Source of the DNA: Rhodospirillaceae bacterium
GTDB lineage: Bacteria > Pseudomonadota > Alphaproteobacteria > Rhodospirillales > Rhodospirillaceae
Length of the DNA: 64,000 bases
Direction: 5' to 3'
Assembly: GCA_018666155.1 (NCBI GenBank)
Contig: JABJAH010000037.1
Coordinates: 124,001 to 188,000 of the forward strand
Shown: positions 1-7,897 of the stretch, piece by piece
How positions within the stretch are numbered: position 1 is the first letter of the stretch
Layout of the letters: each line of letters starts with the position of its first letter
The notes under the pieces: generated by a model
The model's input: only the letters and a program-made list of their open reading frames with translations
The model's database searches: none
What the model was told of the DNA's origin: nothing
Program-made: the position numbers and the translations under genes

Positions 1-352
1 CGGTCATCCCCCGGAATATCGAGGCTTCTTGAGGGAGATACCCAATGCCCAATCGCGCACGGCGGTACATCGGCAACGGCGTAATGTTTTCGCCATCGAG
101 ATAAATCTGTCCCTCGTCGGGACTAATGAGGCCGGTCACGCAATAAAAAGACGTCGTTTTACCGGCTCCGTTTGGACCAAGCAGACCAACGGCCTCGCCG
201 CGGTGCACAGACAAACTCACGGAACGCAGAACGGGACGGCCCTTAAAAGACTTTCCAAGATTTTTGACCGTTAATCCCTCGTCACCGACAGTGTCGGTAA
301 CGTCGTTTGGCGTGTCTTGCGTATCGCTGTTTTCCACCGTATCCGGCGCCAT
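1..352 (-). CDS. lptB: LPS export ABC transporter ATPase LptB (partial, N-terminal part only)
   Basis: The reverse strand from an ATG at 352 runs off the left edge (about 117 codons). After a roughly 20-residue acidic N-terminal extension it reads as an ABC ATPase with a Walker A motif GPNGAGKTT, followed by the Q-loop-side segment 'GYLPQEASIFRGM' typical of LptB. LptB is the cytoplasmic ATPase that powers lipopolysaccharide extraction from the inner membrane with LptFG and feeds it to LptC and LptA. It lies 52 bases downstream of lptA, on the same strand, in the usual alphaproteobacterial order. The C-terminal half (signature, Walker B) is outside the window. Identification rests on motif and context. 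Confidence 0.93.
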   Translation of the reverse strand, partial: MAPDTVENSDTQDTPNDVTDTVGDEGLTVKNLGKSFKGRPVLRSVSLSVHRGEAVGLLGPNGAGKTTSFYCVTGLISPDEGQIYLDGENITPLPMYRRARLGIGYLPQEASIFRGMT

Positions 353-404
353 AAAACCCTACCTAAGCCATTCGGTGTCTCTAACGGCGTATTACAATCC
401 AACT

Positions 405-1274
405 CTACTCTGATTCAGCGGAATCCGTGACCCCTTTTGGACGAGGCACGAGCAGCGCCCGAACACGGGGCGCTTTGCCAGGACCGGGCACGCCAGCCTC
501 CGTCGCGCTGGCATATAACGTACTCACACCCTTATTGGTATCAACGACTGCAAATCCGCCACTCATTTGGTTTCGGTCAGAGGTGATGCGAACATTACCC
601 TCCAACGTCGCTATCCCACTTCCCAGGTCATATCGGCCACGATCTCCGAGCACAATATCGCCCTTACTTTCCAACCTGACGTTGCCAAAGCCTTCGAGGC
701 GGTCCAACTCCCCGCTTCTTTGCGGTGCATCGCTTCCTTGCCCCGCAGCCGGCTCTTTAAAGCGCGCGGTCAAAGTATCAGCCGTTAATTTTTGTCCATC
801 CTGCACCGCAGTGGCATTACCCTCTGCGACGGCAACGTTCTCTTGCTCCCAGTATTGAAGCGTGTCGTACGCCGTTACGGTGCCATCAACCGTGACCAAG
901 GTAACGGGCGACCCCTCCATAACGAGAACGGACTGTTCGAAATCGTACACTGCAGCGGAACCTGTCGCTGTCTCTCCAGCCGACTTAATCGTCACGTTGC
1001 CCAACGCATCAACCCGATAGACATCTGTTCCGCCATCTTCCGTGTCGCGATAATGGGCGATCAACTCATCCGCCAAAACTTCAACGTCACCCTGCACGGC
1101 GCGTGCTGAGCCACGAGCGATAAAACGCTTTTCTTCTTGCCGCCATTCGATGCCGCGGTCCGCGACAACTTCGATCGGCTTGTCGGGATCGTCTGACCTA
1201 AAGGAAAGCGTTTGAGCCTGAACGCAGGACGGCGCCAACAACGCTAAAGCGAGAACATAAAACCGCATACTCAT
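405..1274 (-). CDS. lptA: Periplasmic LPS transport protein LptA (OstA-like), long form
   Basis: 289 residues beginning with a cleavable signal peptide (MSMRFYVLALALLAPSCVQAQ). The body has repeated OstA/LptA-like beta-jellyroll phrases (IEVVADRGIEW, ALGNVTIKSAG, VAVAEGNATAVQDGQKLTADTL, GFGNVRLESKGD, ATLEGNVRIT). LptA forms the periplasmic bridge for lipopolysaccharide. The start codon overlaps the lptC stop by four bases, implying translational coupling. The protein is about 100 residues longer than the E. coli homologue; the extra length looks like an additional set of OstA-type strands plus a proline/basic C-terminal tail. Function is inferred from repeats and operon position. Confidence 0.88.
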   Translation of the reverse strand: MSMRFYVLALALLAPSCVQAQTLSFRSDDPDKPIEVVADRGIEWRQEEKRFIARGSARAVQGDVEVLADELIAHYRDTEDGGTDVYRVDALGNVTIKSAGETATGSAAVYDFEQSVLVMEGSPVTLVTVDGTVTAYDTLQYWEQENVAVAEGNATAVQDGQKLTADTLTARFKEPAAGQGSDAPQRSGELDRLEGFGNVRLESKGDIVLGDRGRYDLGSGIATLEGNVRITSDRNQMSGGFAVVDTNKGVSTLYASATEAGVPGPGKAPRVRALLVPRPKGVTDSAESE

Positions 1275-1975
1275 GGACGACCTGTGCCCTTGCTTGCCGA
1301 ATTCAAAACCAGTCTGGCGGGACCGGTGAAGTACACGACTTTGCCTTTGTCTTGAAGCTCGAATCCTTGGGACTCTAGCCGTCCAAAGGGACCTTGGGTT
1401 TGAACCGGCACCGTGCTTGTCGCAGAGCCTTGTTCCAACATGACGGTGGCCGCTTCCGTATGAAGTTCATAGCCTTGGTCCTGGAACAAATTAACCGCAC
1501 CTTCCAAATCAAGAACTTGTGATTCTCGATGGTACCGCCCGGTGTCCGCTCCAACCATCAGCCAGGTGCCGTCGTTCAAACTGATGTCAGCCTGAGGCGC
1601 TGTAAGGTCGATGTTTTCATCACCGCCCTCCGCTTCACGCACGGATTCAGCCGTTACCGAAAACGGTTGGCCGGAGGTGTCGGTTCCAAGATAGCGGGCG
1701 TTTACCAAACTGAGCGAGCTACCACCATCACCACTCGTGATCGCTACCTCGGCAGTGAGCTGTTCGGGCTCACCGCGCAGTTGGGGTAAAACGACGACGA
1801 GAGCCAACAAAAGAACGGCGACGCTGGGAAGCACCACCTTCATCGCGGAGACAAAGCGGCTGTATTTTTCGACGGATTGACGGATCGCGACTGTGCGCGG
1901 CTGCCACGCGCCGCGAGACGCGGACCCATCCTCCTTAGATAAAACATCTGGACGAGTCTGTGGCGTCTCGGTCAT
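1271..1975 (-). CDS. lptC: LPS export system protein LptC
   Basis: 234 residues. An N-terminal cytoplasmic segment of about 45 residues precedes one membrane span (VVLPSVAVLLLALVVVLP, about residues 48-65). A periplasmic domain with LptC-like phrases follows (NARYLGTDTSGQPFSVTAESV, LEGAVNLFQDQGYELHTE, PFGRLESQGFELQDKGKVVYF). LptC receives lipopolysaccharide from LptBFG and hands it to LptA. It overlaps kdsD upstream and lptA downstream by four bases each, so the three genes are probably one transcript. Recognition is by topology, motifs and neighbours. Confidence 0.9.
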   Translation of the reverse strand: MTETPQTRPDVLSKEDGSASRGAWQPRTVAIRQSVEKYSRFVSAMKVVLPSVAVLLLALVVVLPQLRGEPEQLTAEVAITSGDGGSSLSLVNARYLGTDTSGQPFSVTAESVREAEGGDENIDLTAPQADISLNDGTWLMVGADTGRYHRESQVLDLEGAVNLFQDQGYELHTEAATVMLEQGSATSTVPVQTQGPFGRLESQGFELQDKGKVVYFTGPARLVLNSASKGTGRP

Positions 1976-2970
1976 ACGACGCCCGCTCTTAGAATGTCAT
2001 GCATCCGTAAAATTCCGACCGGCTTGCCGGCTTCGACTGCGAACAAACATGTGACCTTCCATTCGTTCATAAGCCGCAACGCTTCCGCCGCAAGAGTGTT
2101 TGGCCCAACGGTTCTCGGGTTCGTTGTCATGACTTCAGATGTGGGCATGCCGATCAACGGCTCAGCCATGTGACGACGCAAATCTCCATCCGTTACGATC
2201 CCGGTTAACTGTCCGGCAGCGTCGACTACGCCAGCAATACCAAATGTCTTCTCGGTCATGGTGAGAATAGTGTCGCTCATCGGCGAGTCCGGATGCGTGA
2301 GCGGAATCTCGTCATCCTTATGCATGAGATCCGCCACTTTATATAAGCTTTTGCCGAGTTTGCCGCCGGGATGAAACACACGGTAGTCATCGGCAGTGAA
2401 GCCCCGACGCTCAAGCAGCGCGACGGCGATCGCATCACCCAATGTGATCATCAATGTGGTCGACGTGGTGGGTGCGCCATGGGGGCCAGCTTCGTCCACG
2501 GCGGGCAAACACAAAACGATGTCCGATTGTTCGGCCAACGTGGACTCCCCCTTGCCCGTCATCCCGATAAGTGGAATTCCGAAACGCCGGGTATAGGAAA
2601 CGAGATCAGACAGCTCGGGCGTTTCACCACTGTTCGACAAGGCCAGGACAGCATCAACCTCTGAGATCATGCCAAGGTCGCCGTGGCTTGCTTCGGCCGG
2701 GTGAACGAAGAACGCCGGCGTGCCGGTCGACGCCAGCGTCGCCGCAATCTTGTGGCCAATGTGCCCGCTCTTACCCATGCCAGAAACAATGAGCCGGCCC
2801 TTAAGGCCAGATATAAGGGATACGCATTGGACGAATTCATCGCCTAGCTCTTCCGCCATCATTGATAAACCGGTCCCCGCTTGGCCAAAAACTCGGCGTG
2901 CAACGGCGAGGTCGGCCTGACCCGAGTCCGAGGCGGCTTTCGCTTTTGCAGCGGGAGTTGATGGAGCCAT
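1972..2970 (-). CDS. kdsD: D-arabinose 5-phosphate isomerase (KpsF/GutQ family)
   Basis: 332 residues. An N-terminal SIS sugar-isomerase domain (about residues 45-180; GMGKSGHIGHKIAATLASTGTPAFF, HPAEASHGDLGMI, LSNSGETPEL) is followed by two CBS domains (about 205-330). The enzyme interconverts ribulose 5-phosphate and arabinose 5-phosphate, the first committed step toward Kdo, the inner-core sugar of lipopolysaccharide. Its place directly upstream of lptC-lptA-lptB fits that role. Start is an ATG at 2970 without a strong Shine-Dalgarno sequence. The 184 bases between it and rnd hold no gene that I can see and may contain a promoter. Confidence 0.93.
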   Translation of the reverse strand: MAPSTPAAKAKAASDSGQADLAVARRVFGQAGTGLSMMAEELGDEFVQCVSLISGLKGRLIVSGMGKSGHIGHKIAATLASTGTPAFFVHPAEASHGDLGMISEVDAVLALSNSGETPELSDLVSYTRRFGIPLIGMTGKGESTLAEQSDIVLCLPAVDEAGPHGAPTTSTTLMITLGDAIAVALLERRGFTADDYRVFHPGGKLGKSLYKVADLMHKDDEIPLTHPDSPMSDTILTMTEKTFGIAGVVDAAGQLTGIVTDGDLRRHMAEPLIGMPTSEVMTTNPRTVGPNTLAAEALRLMNEWKVTCLFAVEAGKPVGILRMHDILRAGVV

Positions 2971-3154
2971 AGAGCGGTCCGTTGCGATCCGTCAGAACGA
3001 AATTGGCGGCCAGCTTCACGGCCCCCATCACGTTATGTGGGGCGCTCACGCAGCCCTGTCAAAGGTATGCCTTTCTGACACGCCAACATTTAGATCAATG
3101 GAGTATGGCGGCTCGGCGGAATCGGGTCAACGAACGGCCTAAAAGGCCACGCCG

Positions 3155-3763
3155 CTAGTGGGCGAAAATATCCTCATCCGGCCAGCCCGCAACGTCTAAG
3201 GCCGCCCGGTCAGGCAGAAACCGAAAACAGGCCTCAGCCAAGTCTCGCCGACCTTCGCGATCAAGCAAACCGTCCATTTCCTCTTTGAGACGATGCAGGT
3301 ACAGCACATCCGCCGCCGCATATTCGATCTGCTCAGGCTTGAGGGTCTCCGCCGCCCAATCCGATGACTGCTGTTGCTTAGACAGCTCGATGCCGAGGTG
3401 ATCGCGGCACAGATCCTTAAGACCATGGCGGTCCGTGTTGGTCCGGCAAAGTTTTGAGACAGTGCGTGTGCAGTAGGCAGGTTCGCAGCGCACGCCGAGG
3501 TGTTTCAAAATCATCGCCAAGTCGAAACGAGCGAAATGGAATATTTTGATCAACCCGGGGTCAGAAAATAGCGCTTTCAGATTTGGCGCATCGTAAGGTT
3601 TTGAGACCTGCACGACATGGCTGTCGCCATCTCCACTAGACAGCTGAACCACGCAAAGGCGATCGCGCGCGACACTGAGTCCCATCGTCTCGGTGTCGAC
3701 TGCGACGGCACCAGAAAACGAAATGCCTGATGGCAAATCGCCTTGATGTAAATGATTGGTCAT
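3155..3763 (-). CDS. rnd: Ribonuclease D-type 3'-5' exonuclease (short form)
   Basis: 202 residues from the ATG at 3763; an alternative start at 3790 would add nine residues. The DEDDy exonuclease motifs are all present: Exo I VAVDTETMGL, Exo II HFARFDLAMI and Exo III YAAADVLYLHRL with its catalytic Tyr and Asp. The protein stops shortly after the nuclease domain, so it lacks the HRDC domains of E. coli RNase D. Single-domain forms are common in Alphaproteobacteria. The likely role is 3' trimming of tRNA and other stable RNA. It lies 71 bases downstream of the tRNA-Leu gene on the same strand and just upstream of kdsD. Confidence 0.88.
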   Translation of the reverse strand: MTNHLHQGDLPSGISFSGAVAVDTETMGLSVARDRLCVVQLSSGDGDSHVVQVSKPYDAPNLKALFSDPGLIKIFHFARFDLAMILKHLGVRCEPAYCTRTVSKLCRTNTDRHGLKDLCRDHLGIELSKQQQSSDWAAETLKPEQIEYAAADVLYLHRLKEEMDGLLDREGRRDLAEACFRFLPDRAALDVAGWPDEDIFAH

Positions 3764-3834
3764 CGGTTCCCCTCGCGGCCTGCGCGTCATTCGTATTGTT
3801 TAGCACTGTCGCTTTCAGCAATCGTGCCCCGTAT

Positions 3835-3921
<87 letters not shown>

Positions 3922-3967
3922 ATAGGCGAGCACCTTAATAAGGCAACCCGGACTTGGGGCGGCAAGG

Positions 3968-3995
3968 GATATAGCCATCGCTCAGGCTTTGTCAA
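3968..3995 (-). promoter_or_regulatory. Candidate sigma70 promoter for tRNA-Leu
   Basis: On the reverse strand a perfect -35 hexamer TTGACA (3990-3995) is followed after 16 bases by TATATC (3968-3973). Transcription would start around 3961, about 40 bases before the tRNA 5' end, and could continue into rnd. This is a match by eye only. Confidence 0.6.
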
Positions 3996-4187
3996 CGAAA
4001 CCCTTTGTTTTCCGGCCATCGCGGGGCTTTTGTGACAATCGCATTAAGGAGAACGCAGCTTCAGCGAAGACCGGGCGGATACGCGGTTTTATTGCCATCC
4101 CAGAGCAACTATGCGAGCTTCCGGCTACGCGCTGGACAGTTAAGTTACGCGTGACATACGACCATCTGCCTTTAGGAAGGAACTGCA

Positions 4188-5168
4188 ATGAAGAACCGCC
4201 TGGTTACGGTTTTTGGAGGCTCTGGTTTCGTCGGACGCAATATTGTGCGCCGCCTTGCCGCAGCGGGCGCACGTGTTCGCGTTGCCGTCCGGGACACTGA
4301 AAAAGCATATTTCCTTAAGACCTGTGGCGATCTGGGTCAGGTGAGTTTGGTTCCGGCATCCATCACATCAGACAATGAGGTGGCGCGGGCCGTCGAGGAC
4401 GCTGACACAGTGGTGAATTGTGTCGGCGTTCTTTATGAGCGCGGCAGCCGGACGTTTGATGCCATCCATGTTCAAGGTGCCGAGCGCATCGCCAAGGCAG
4501 CGGCTCAGGCGGGCGTGAAACAGCTTGTCCACCTTTCCGCCTTAGGTGCGAGCGCCGACGCCACGTCGTCTTATGCGCGTTCAAAAGCAGCGGGCGAAGC
4601 GGCCATTCTGGCGGCCTTTCCTGATGCCGTAATGCTCCGTCCGAGCGTTATTTTTGGAACCGAAGACGGTTTCTTCAATATGTTCGCCGATCTAGCGCGG
4701 ATCTTTCGGGTGCTGCCCTACTACTCGCGGGTCGTGCCCCACGCCGAAGGCGGCGGCGGCACCAAGTTTCAGCCCGTATACGTCGGGAACGTCGCGGATG
4801 CGGCGGTTAAAGTCCTGCACGAGGACGGGCATACTGGGAAAACCTATGAGCTAGTCGGCCCAACTGTTTATGACATGCGTGAGATTCTCGAGATGGTCTG
4901 CCAATACACAGACCGCTCGACTTGGATTTGTGGATTACCGTTCTGGCTAGCCCGCATCCAGGCCATATTCCTTCAATACCTGCCGACACCGTTGCTAACG
5001 CCGGATCAGGTCAAATTGCTGCAAGTCGACAATGTGGCCGATGGCTCCAAGCCGGGCTTGTCTGACTTGGGTATTTCGGCAGTGACAGCAGAAACCATTG
5101 TGCCGACCTATCTGCGCCGTTTCCGTCCTCATCAGCAGCAAAAAAAGCTGAGACTTAACGCGCATTAG
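4188..5168 (+). CDS. NAD(P)-binding protein of the complex I NDUFA9 subunit-like family
   Basis: 326 residues, an atypical short-chain dehydrogenase with an N-terminal Rossmann motif (VTVFGGSGFVGRNIVRRLA), a VVNCVGVLYE segment and a LRPSVIFGTEDGFFN motif characteristic of the NDUFA9/39-kDa group. In mitochondria and some Alphaproteobacteria this protein is an accessory subunit of respiratory complex I; in bacteria its role is less certain. The usual YxxxK is present as a YARSK variant. Start is supported by AGGAAGGA seven bases upstream. It sits convergent to uppP, an arrangement I recognise from Rhodospirillales. Confidence 0.82.
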   Translation: MKNRLVTVFGGSGFVGRNIVRRLAAAGARVRVAVRDTEKAYFLKTCGDLGQVSLVPASITSDNEVARAVEDADTVVNCVGVLYERGSRTFDAIHVQGAERIAKAAAQAGVKQLVHLSALGASADATSSYARSKAAGEAAILAAFPDAVMLRPSVIFGTEDGFFNMFADLARIFRVLPYYSRVVPHAEGGGGTKFQPVYVGNVADAAVKVLHEDGHTGKTYELVGPTVYDMREILEMVCQYTDRSTWICGLPFWLARIQAIFLQYLPTPLLTPDQVKLLQVDNVADGSKPGLSDLGISAVTAETIVPTYLRRFRPHQQQKKLRLNAH

Positions 5169-5217
5169 CGACAGATGGCGGCTCGTCTAGACCTCCATTC
5201 ACTAATCAACCGGACGC

Positions 5218-6021
5218 TCAAACCCAGTCGTAGGCGATTGCCAGCAAGGCTATACCAAGTACGACCCGATAAATGACGAATGGGGTGAACGAGGACCTCT
5301 GTAGCCAGGCCATCAAAGCCGCGATCGAGATGATGGCTGTGACGAAGGACAATCCGGCAGCCGCCAGTACGCCACGCGTCAAAGTGACATCATTGGCCTC
5401 ATAGATATTAAGACCCAGCCATAGCCCCGATGCCGCGATGGTTGGAATCGACAGCAGCATAGAAAACCGCGCCGCCTCCGCGCGCTCGAAGCCGAGAAAC
5501 CGGGCTGCCGTCATTGTAATACCAGAGCGGCTTGTCCCTGGGATAAGGGCCAGGATCTGCGCGACACCAATCACCAAAACATCAAGATAAGAAGAGTGAT
5601 CGAGTTTTTTAACGGTCATCGACATTCGGTCTGCCGCGTAAAGCAGTATCCCGAAACAGAGGGTCGCCCAGCCGATGACCTCGATTGAGCGCAGGCCATC
5701 TCCAACATAAGCGTCAAACAGATAGCCGGCGCCGAGTACGGGGATGGTGGCGACCACGACCTGCCCAGCAAGGCGGGCTCCAGGATCACGACGCCCTTTG
5801 AGCAGCCGGAAGACTCCAGTCACCATCGCTAACAAATCTTGCCAAAAGTAGATCATCACCGCACCCATGGTGCCGACATGGACGGCGACATCGAGCATCA
5901 GGCCTTGATCAGGCCAATCGGCCAGGATCGGCACCATGATCAAATGGCCCGAAGAACTGATCGGTAAAAACTCAGTGATGCCCTGAACGACGGCCAACAC
6001 GATAATTTGGGTCAAAGCCAC
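5218..6021 (-). CDS. uppP: Undecaprenyl-diphosphatase UppP (BacA)
   Basis: 267 residues, an integral membrane protein with about eight hydrophobic segments. Both active-site signatures are present: GITEFLPISSSGHLI near the N-terminus and LIPGTSRSGITM in the middle. It dephosphorylates undecaprenyl pyrophosphate at the inner membrane, recycling the lipid carrier for peptidoglycan and O-antigen synthesis, and confers bacitracin tolerance when overexpressed in other bacteria. It is divergent from gltD across a 395-base intergenic region. Confidence 0.95.
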   Translation of the reverse strand: MALTQIIVLAVVQGITEFLPISSSGHLIMVPILADWPDQGLMLDVAVHVGTMGAVMIYFWQDLLAMVTGVFRLLKGRRDPGARLAGQVVVATIPVLGAGYLFDAYVGDGLRSIEVIGWATLCFGILLYAADRMSMTVKKLDHSSYLDVLVIGVAQILALIPGTSRSGITMTAARFLGFERAEAARFSMLLSIPTIAASGLWLGLNIYEANDVTLTRGVLAAAGLSFVTAIISIAALMAWLQRSSFTPFVIYRVVLGIALLAIAYDWV

Positions 6022-6416
6022 GGCGTACCCCAGTTAGCGGCTGCGGCCGTGTTATATCACGTGGCCGATTCTTCAGACAGCGACAGTTTAGCACACATAT
6101 GTTTACTATATTGGAGGATTGGTCCCGCAGCTATGGCGAGAAAAACCGCGGGACGCCGCAACTTAATAGCTTATTAGTCAGTATTGTTGTCCTATAATGT
6201 GCTTTTCCATGGCCAGGCGGATGCCAGCCCGGTATAATAGGCTCAAATAAAAGCACGATGGCACGATGGCCCGAGCGAACGGGCTCCGGGGATGCGGACA
6301 CGGCCGAGAAACGGCCATTTTTCGATCCAAATAGCATTTATCCGCCTCAGCACACCCACTGAGATGGAAGGCGACGCCGTAACTCAAAAATGGCGCCGAC
6401 AGGAGGGAACCGACCC
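6022..6416. other. Intergenic region between uppP and gltD
   Basis: 395 bases between divergent genes. Two short frames on the reverse strand have no ribosome binding site or recognisable protein sequence and are not called. The stretch holds two TATAAT strings (6193-6198 and 6233-6238) without convincing -35 partners and one GC-rich hairpin described separately. It probably carries promoters for both genes and an untranslated leader for the glutamate synthase operon. Confidence 0.5.
6302..6322 (+). promoter_or_regulatory. Hairpin followed by a T-run in the gltD leader (possible attenuator)
   Basis: GGCCG (6302-6306) pairs perfectly with CGGCC (6312-6316) around an AGAAA loop and is followed by ATTTTT. 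This looks like a short intrinsic terminator about 95 bases before gltD. It could be a leader attenuator of the glutamate synthase operon; the five-pair stem is short, so this is tentative. Confidence 0.35.
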
Positions 6417-7886
6417 ATGAGCCAAAAAAAATCACGGCCCATGCTTCAATTTACCCAGCTCGATCAGGACTGGCCCGATAAGCGGCCAGCCGAAGAGCGT
6501 CGCCGGGATTTTGGTGAGATTTACGATCAGTACTCTGATGACAAAGCAGGGGATCAAGCCTCACGCTGCGAGCAGTGTGGCATTCCGTTTTGCCAAGTCC
6601 ATTGCCCGGTCCAGAACAACATACCCGATTGGCTCAAATTGACTGCCGAAGGGCGCCTCGAAGAAGCCTATGCGGTTTCCTCGGCGACCAACAACATGCC
6701 AGAAATCTGCGGCAGAATTTGCCCGCAAGACCGGTTGTGTGAAGGCTCGTGCGTGCTGGAGCAATCAACCCACGGCACCGTAACAATCGGGTCGGTTGAG
6801 AAATACATTACGGATACGGCGTGGGAAAACGGCTGGGTCAAACCTGTTGTACCGCTCCAGGAGTTAGACCAGTCGATTGGCATCGTTGGCGCTGGACCAG
6901 GTGGCATGGCGGCCGCGGAAGAGCTTCGCAAACTTGGCTATGCCGTTCACGTCTATGATCGATACGATCGGATTGGTGGTCTGCTCACCTACGGGATTCC
7001 CAATTTCAAATTAGAAAAAGAAGTCGTGCAACGACGCGCCACATTGCTCGAAGATTCAGGCGTTGTGTTTCATCTCAACGTCAACGTCGGGGAAGACATC
7101 AGTTTCGCTGATTTGCGCAAGAAACACGACGCCCTGTTAGTCACCACAGGCGTGTACAAGGCGCGCGGTCTCAATAGTCCCGGTGTCGGTGCGTCGGGTG
7201 TATTTCCGGCAATGACCTATCTCACGGCATCAAACCGCAAAGGTTTAGGTGACGCCGTTCCAGCCTTCGATGACGGCACCCTCGATGCAACGGGCAAAAA
7301 CATCGTCGTTGTCGGCGGCGGTGATACGGCAATGGATTGTGTCCGCTCAGCCGTTCGGCAAGGTGCGAAGTCTGTTAAGTGTCTTTATCGCCGCGACCGC
7401 GACAACATGCCGGGCTCCCAACGAGAGGTAACCAACGCCATTGAAGAGGGCGTCGAGTTTGTTTGGCTGTCGTCTCCAGAAGCGGTGCTACACGACGAAG
7501 ACAATGTCGCGACCGGCGTGCGCGCGGTGCGCATGCGCCTTGGCACACCAGATGCATCTGGCCGCGCTAAACCCGAAGTCATAGACGGCTCCCAATTTGT
7601 TGTGCCTGCGGACCTCGTCATTGAGGCTCTGGGCTTTGACCCTGAGGACCTACCCGTCTTGTTTGGTGAGCCCAAATTAGGTGTCACCCGCTGGGGCACT
7701 CTCAAGATCGATTATCGCACCCTGATGACCAACATGGATGGCGTGTTTGCGGCCGGCGATATCGTCCGCGGTGCATCCTTGGTGGTTTGGGCAATCCGCG
7801 ATGGTCGCGACGCTGCGGCCAGCATCGAAAAATATTTATCCGCTAAGGCAAAAGAGAACGCCGCGCCTTTGCGTAAAGCCAGTTGA
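6417..7886 (+). CDS. gltD: Glutamate synthase (NADPH) small subunit
   Basis: 489 residues. The N-terminal region has two cysteine clusters for [4Fe-4S] centres (CEQCGIPFCQVHCPV and CGRICPQDRLCEGSC). An FAD-binding motif (IVGAGPGGMAAAEEL) and an NADPH-binding motif (VVVGGGDTAMDCV) follow, and an FAD-contact segment (GVFAAGDIVRGASLVVWAI) lies near the C-terminus. It passes electrons from NADPH to the large subunit, which converts 2-oxoglutarate and glutamine to two glutamates. The ATG at 6417 is chosen over 6390 because AGGAGG lies about ten bases upstream of it. gltB follows after 11 bases. Confidence 0.96.
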   Translation: MSQKKSRPMLQFTQLDQDWPDKRPAEERRRDFGEIYDQYSDDKAGDQASRCEQCGIPFCQVHCPVQNNIPDWLKLTAEGRLEEAYAVSSATNNMPEICGRICPQDRLCEGSCVLEQSTHGTVTIGSVEKYITDTAWENGWVKPVVPLQELDQSIGIVGAGPGGMAAAEELRKLGYAVHVYDRYDRIGGLLTYGIPNFKLEKEVVQRRATLLEDSGVVFHLNVNVGEDISFADLRKKHDALLVTTGVYKARGLNSPGVGASGVFPAMTYLTASNRKGLGDAVPAFDDGTLDATGKNIVVVGGGDTAMDCVRSAVRQGAKSVKCLYRRDRDNMPGSQREVTNAIEEGVEFVWLSSPEAVLHDEDNVATGVRAVRMRLGTPDASGRAKPEVIDGSQFVVPADLVIEALGFDPEDLPVLFGEPKLGVTRWGTLKIDYRTLMTNMDGVFAAGDIVRGASLVVWAIRDGRDAAASIEKYLSAKAKENAAPLRKAS

Positions 7887-7897
7887 GGACGATTGAT

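Noticed and set aside
427..858. Long open frame opposite lptA
   Set aside because: It is the complementary shadow of lptA, which has a signal peptide, family repeats and operon coupling.
6131..6435. Two short reverse-strand frames upstream of gltD
   Set aside because: No ribosome binding site or recognisable sequence; they overlap the gltD leader and start.
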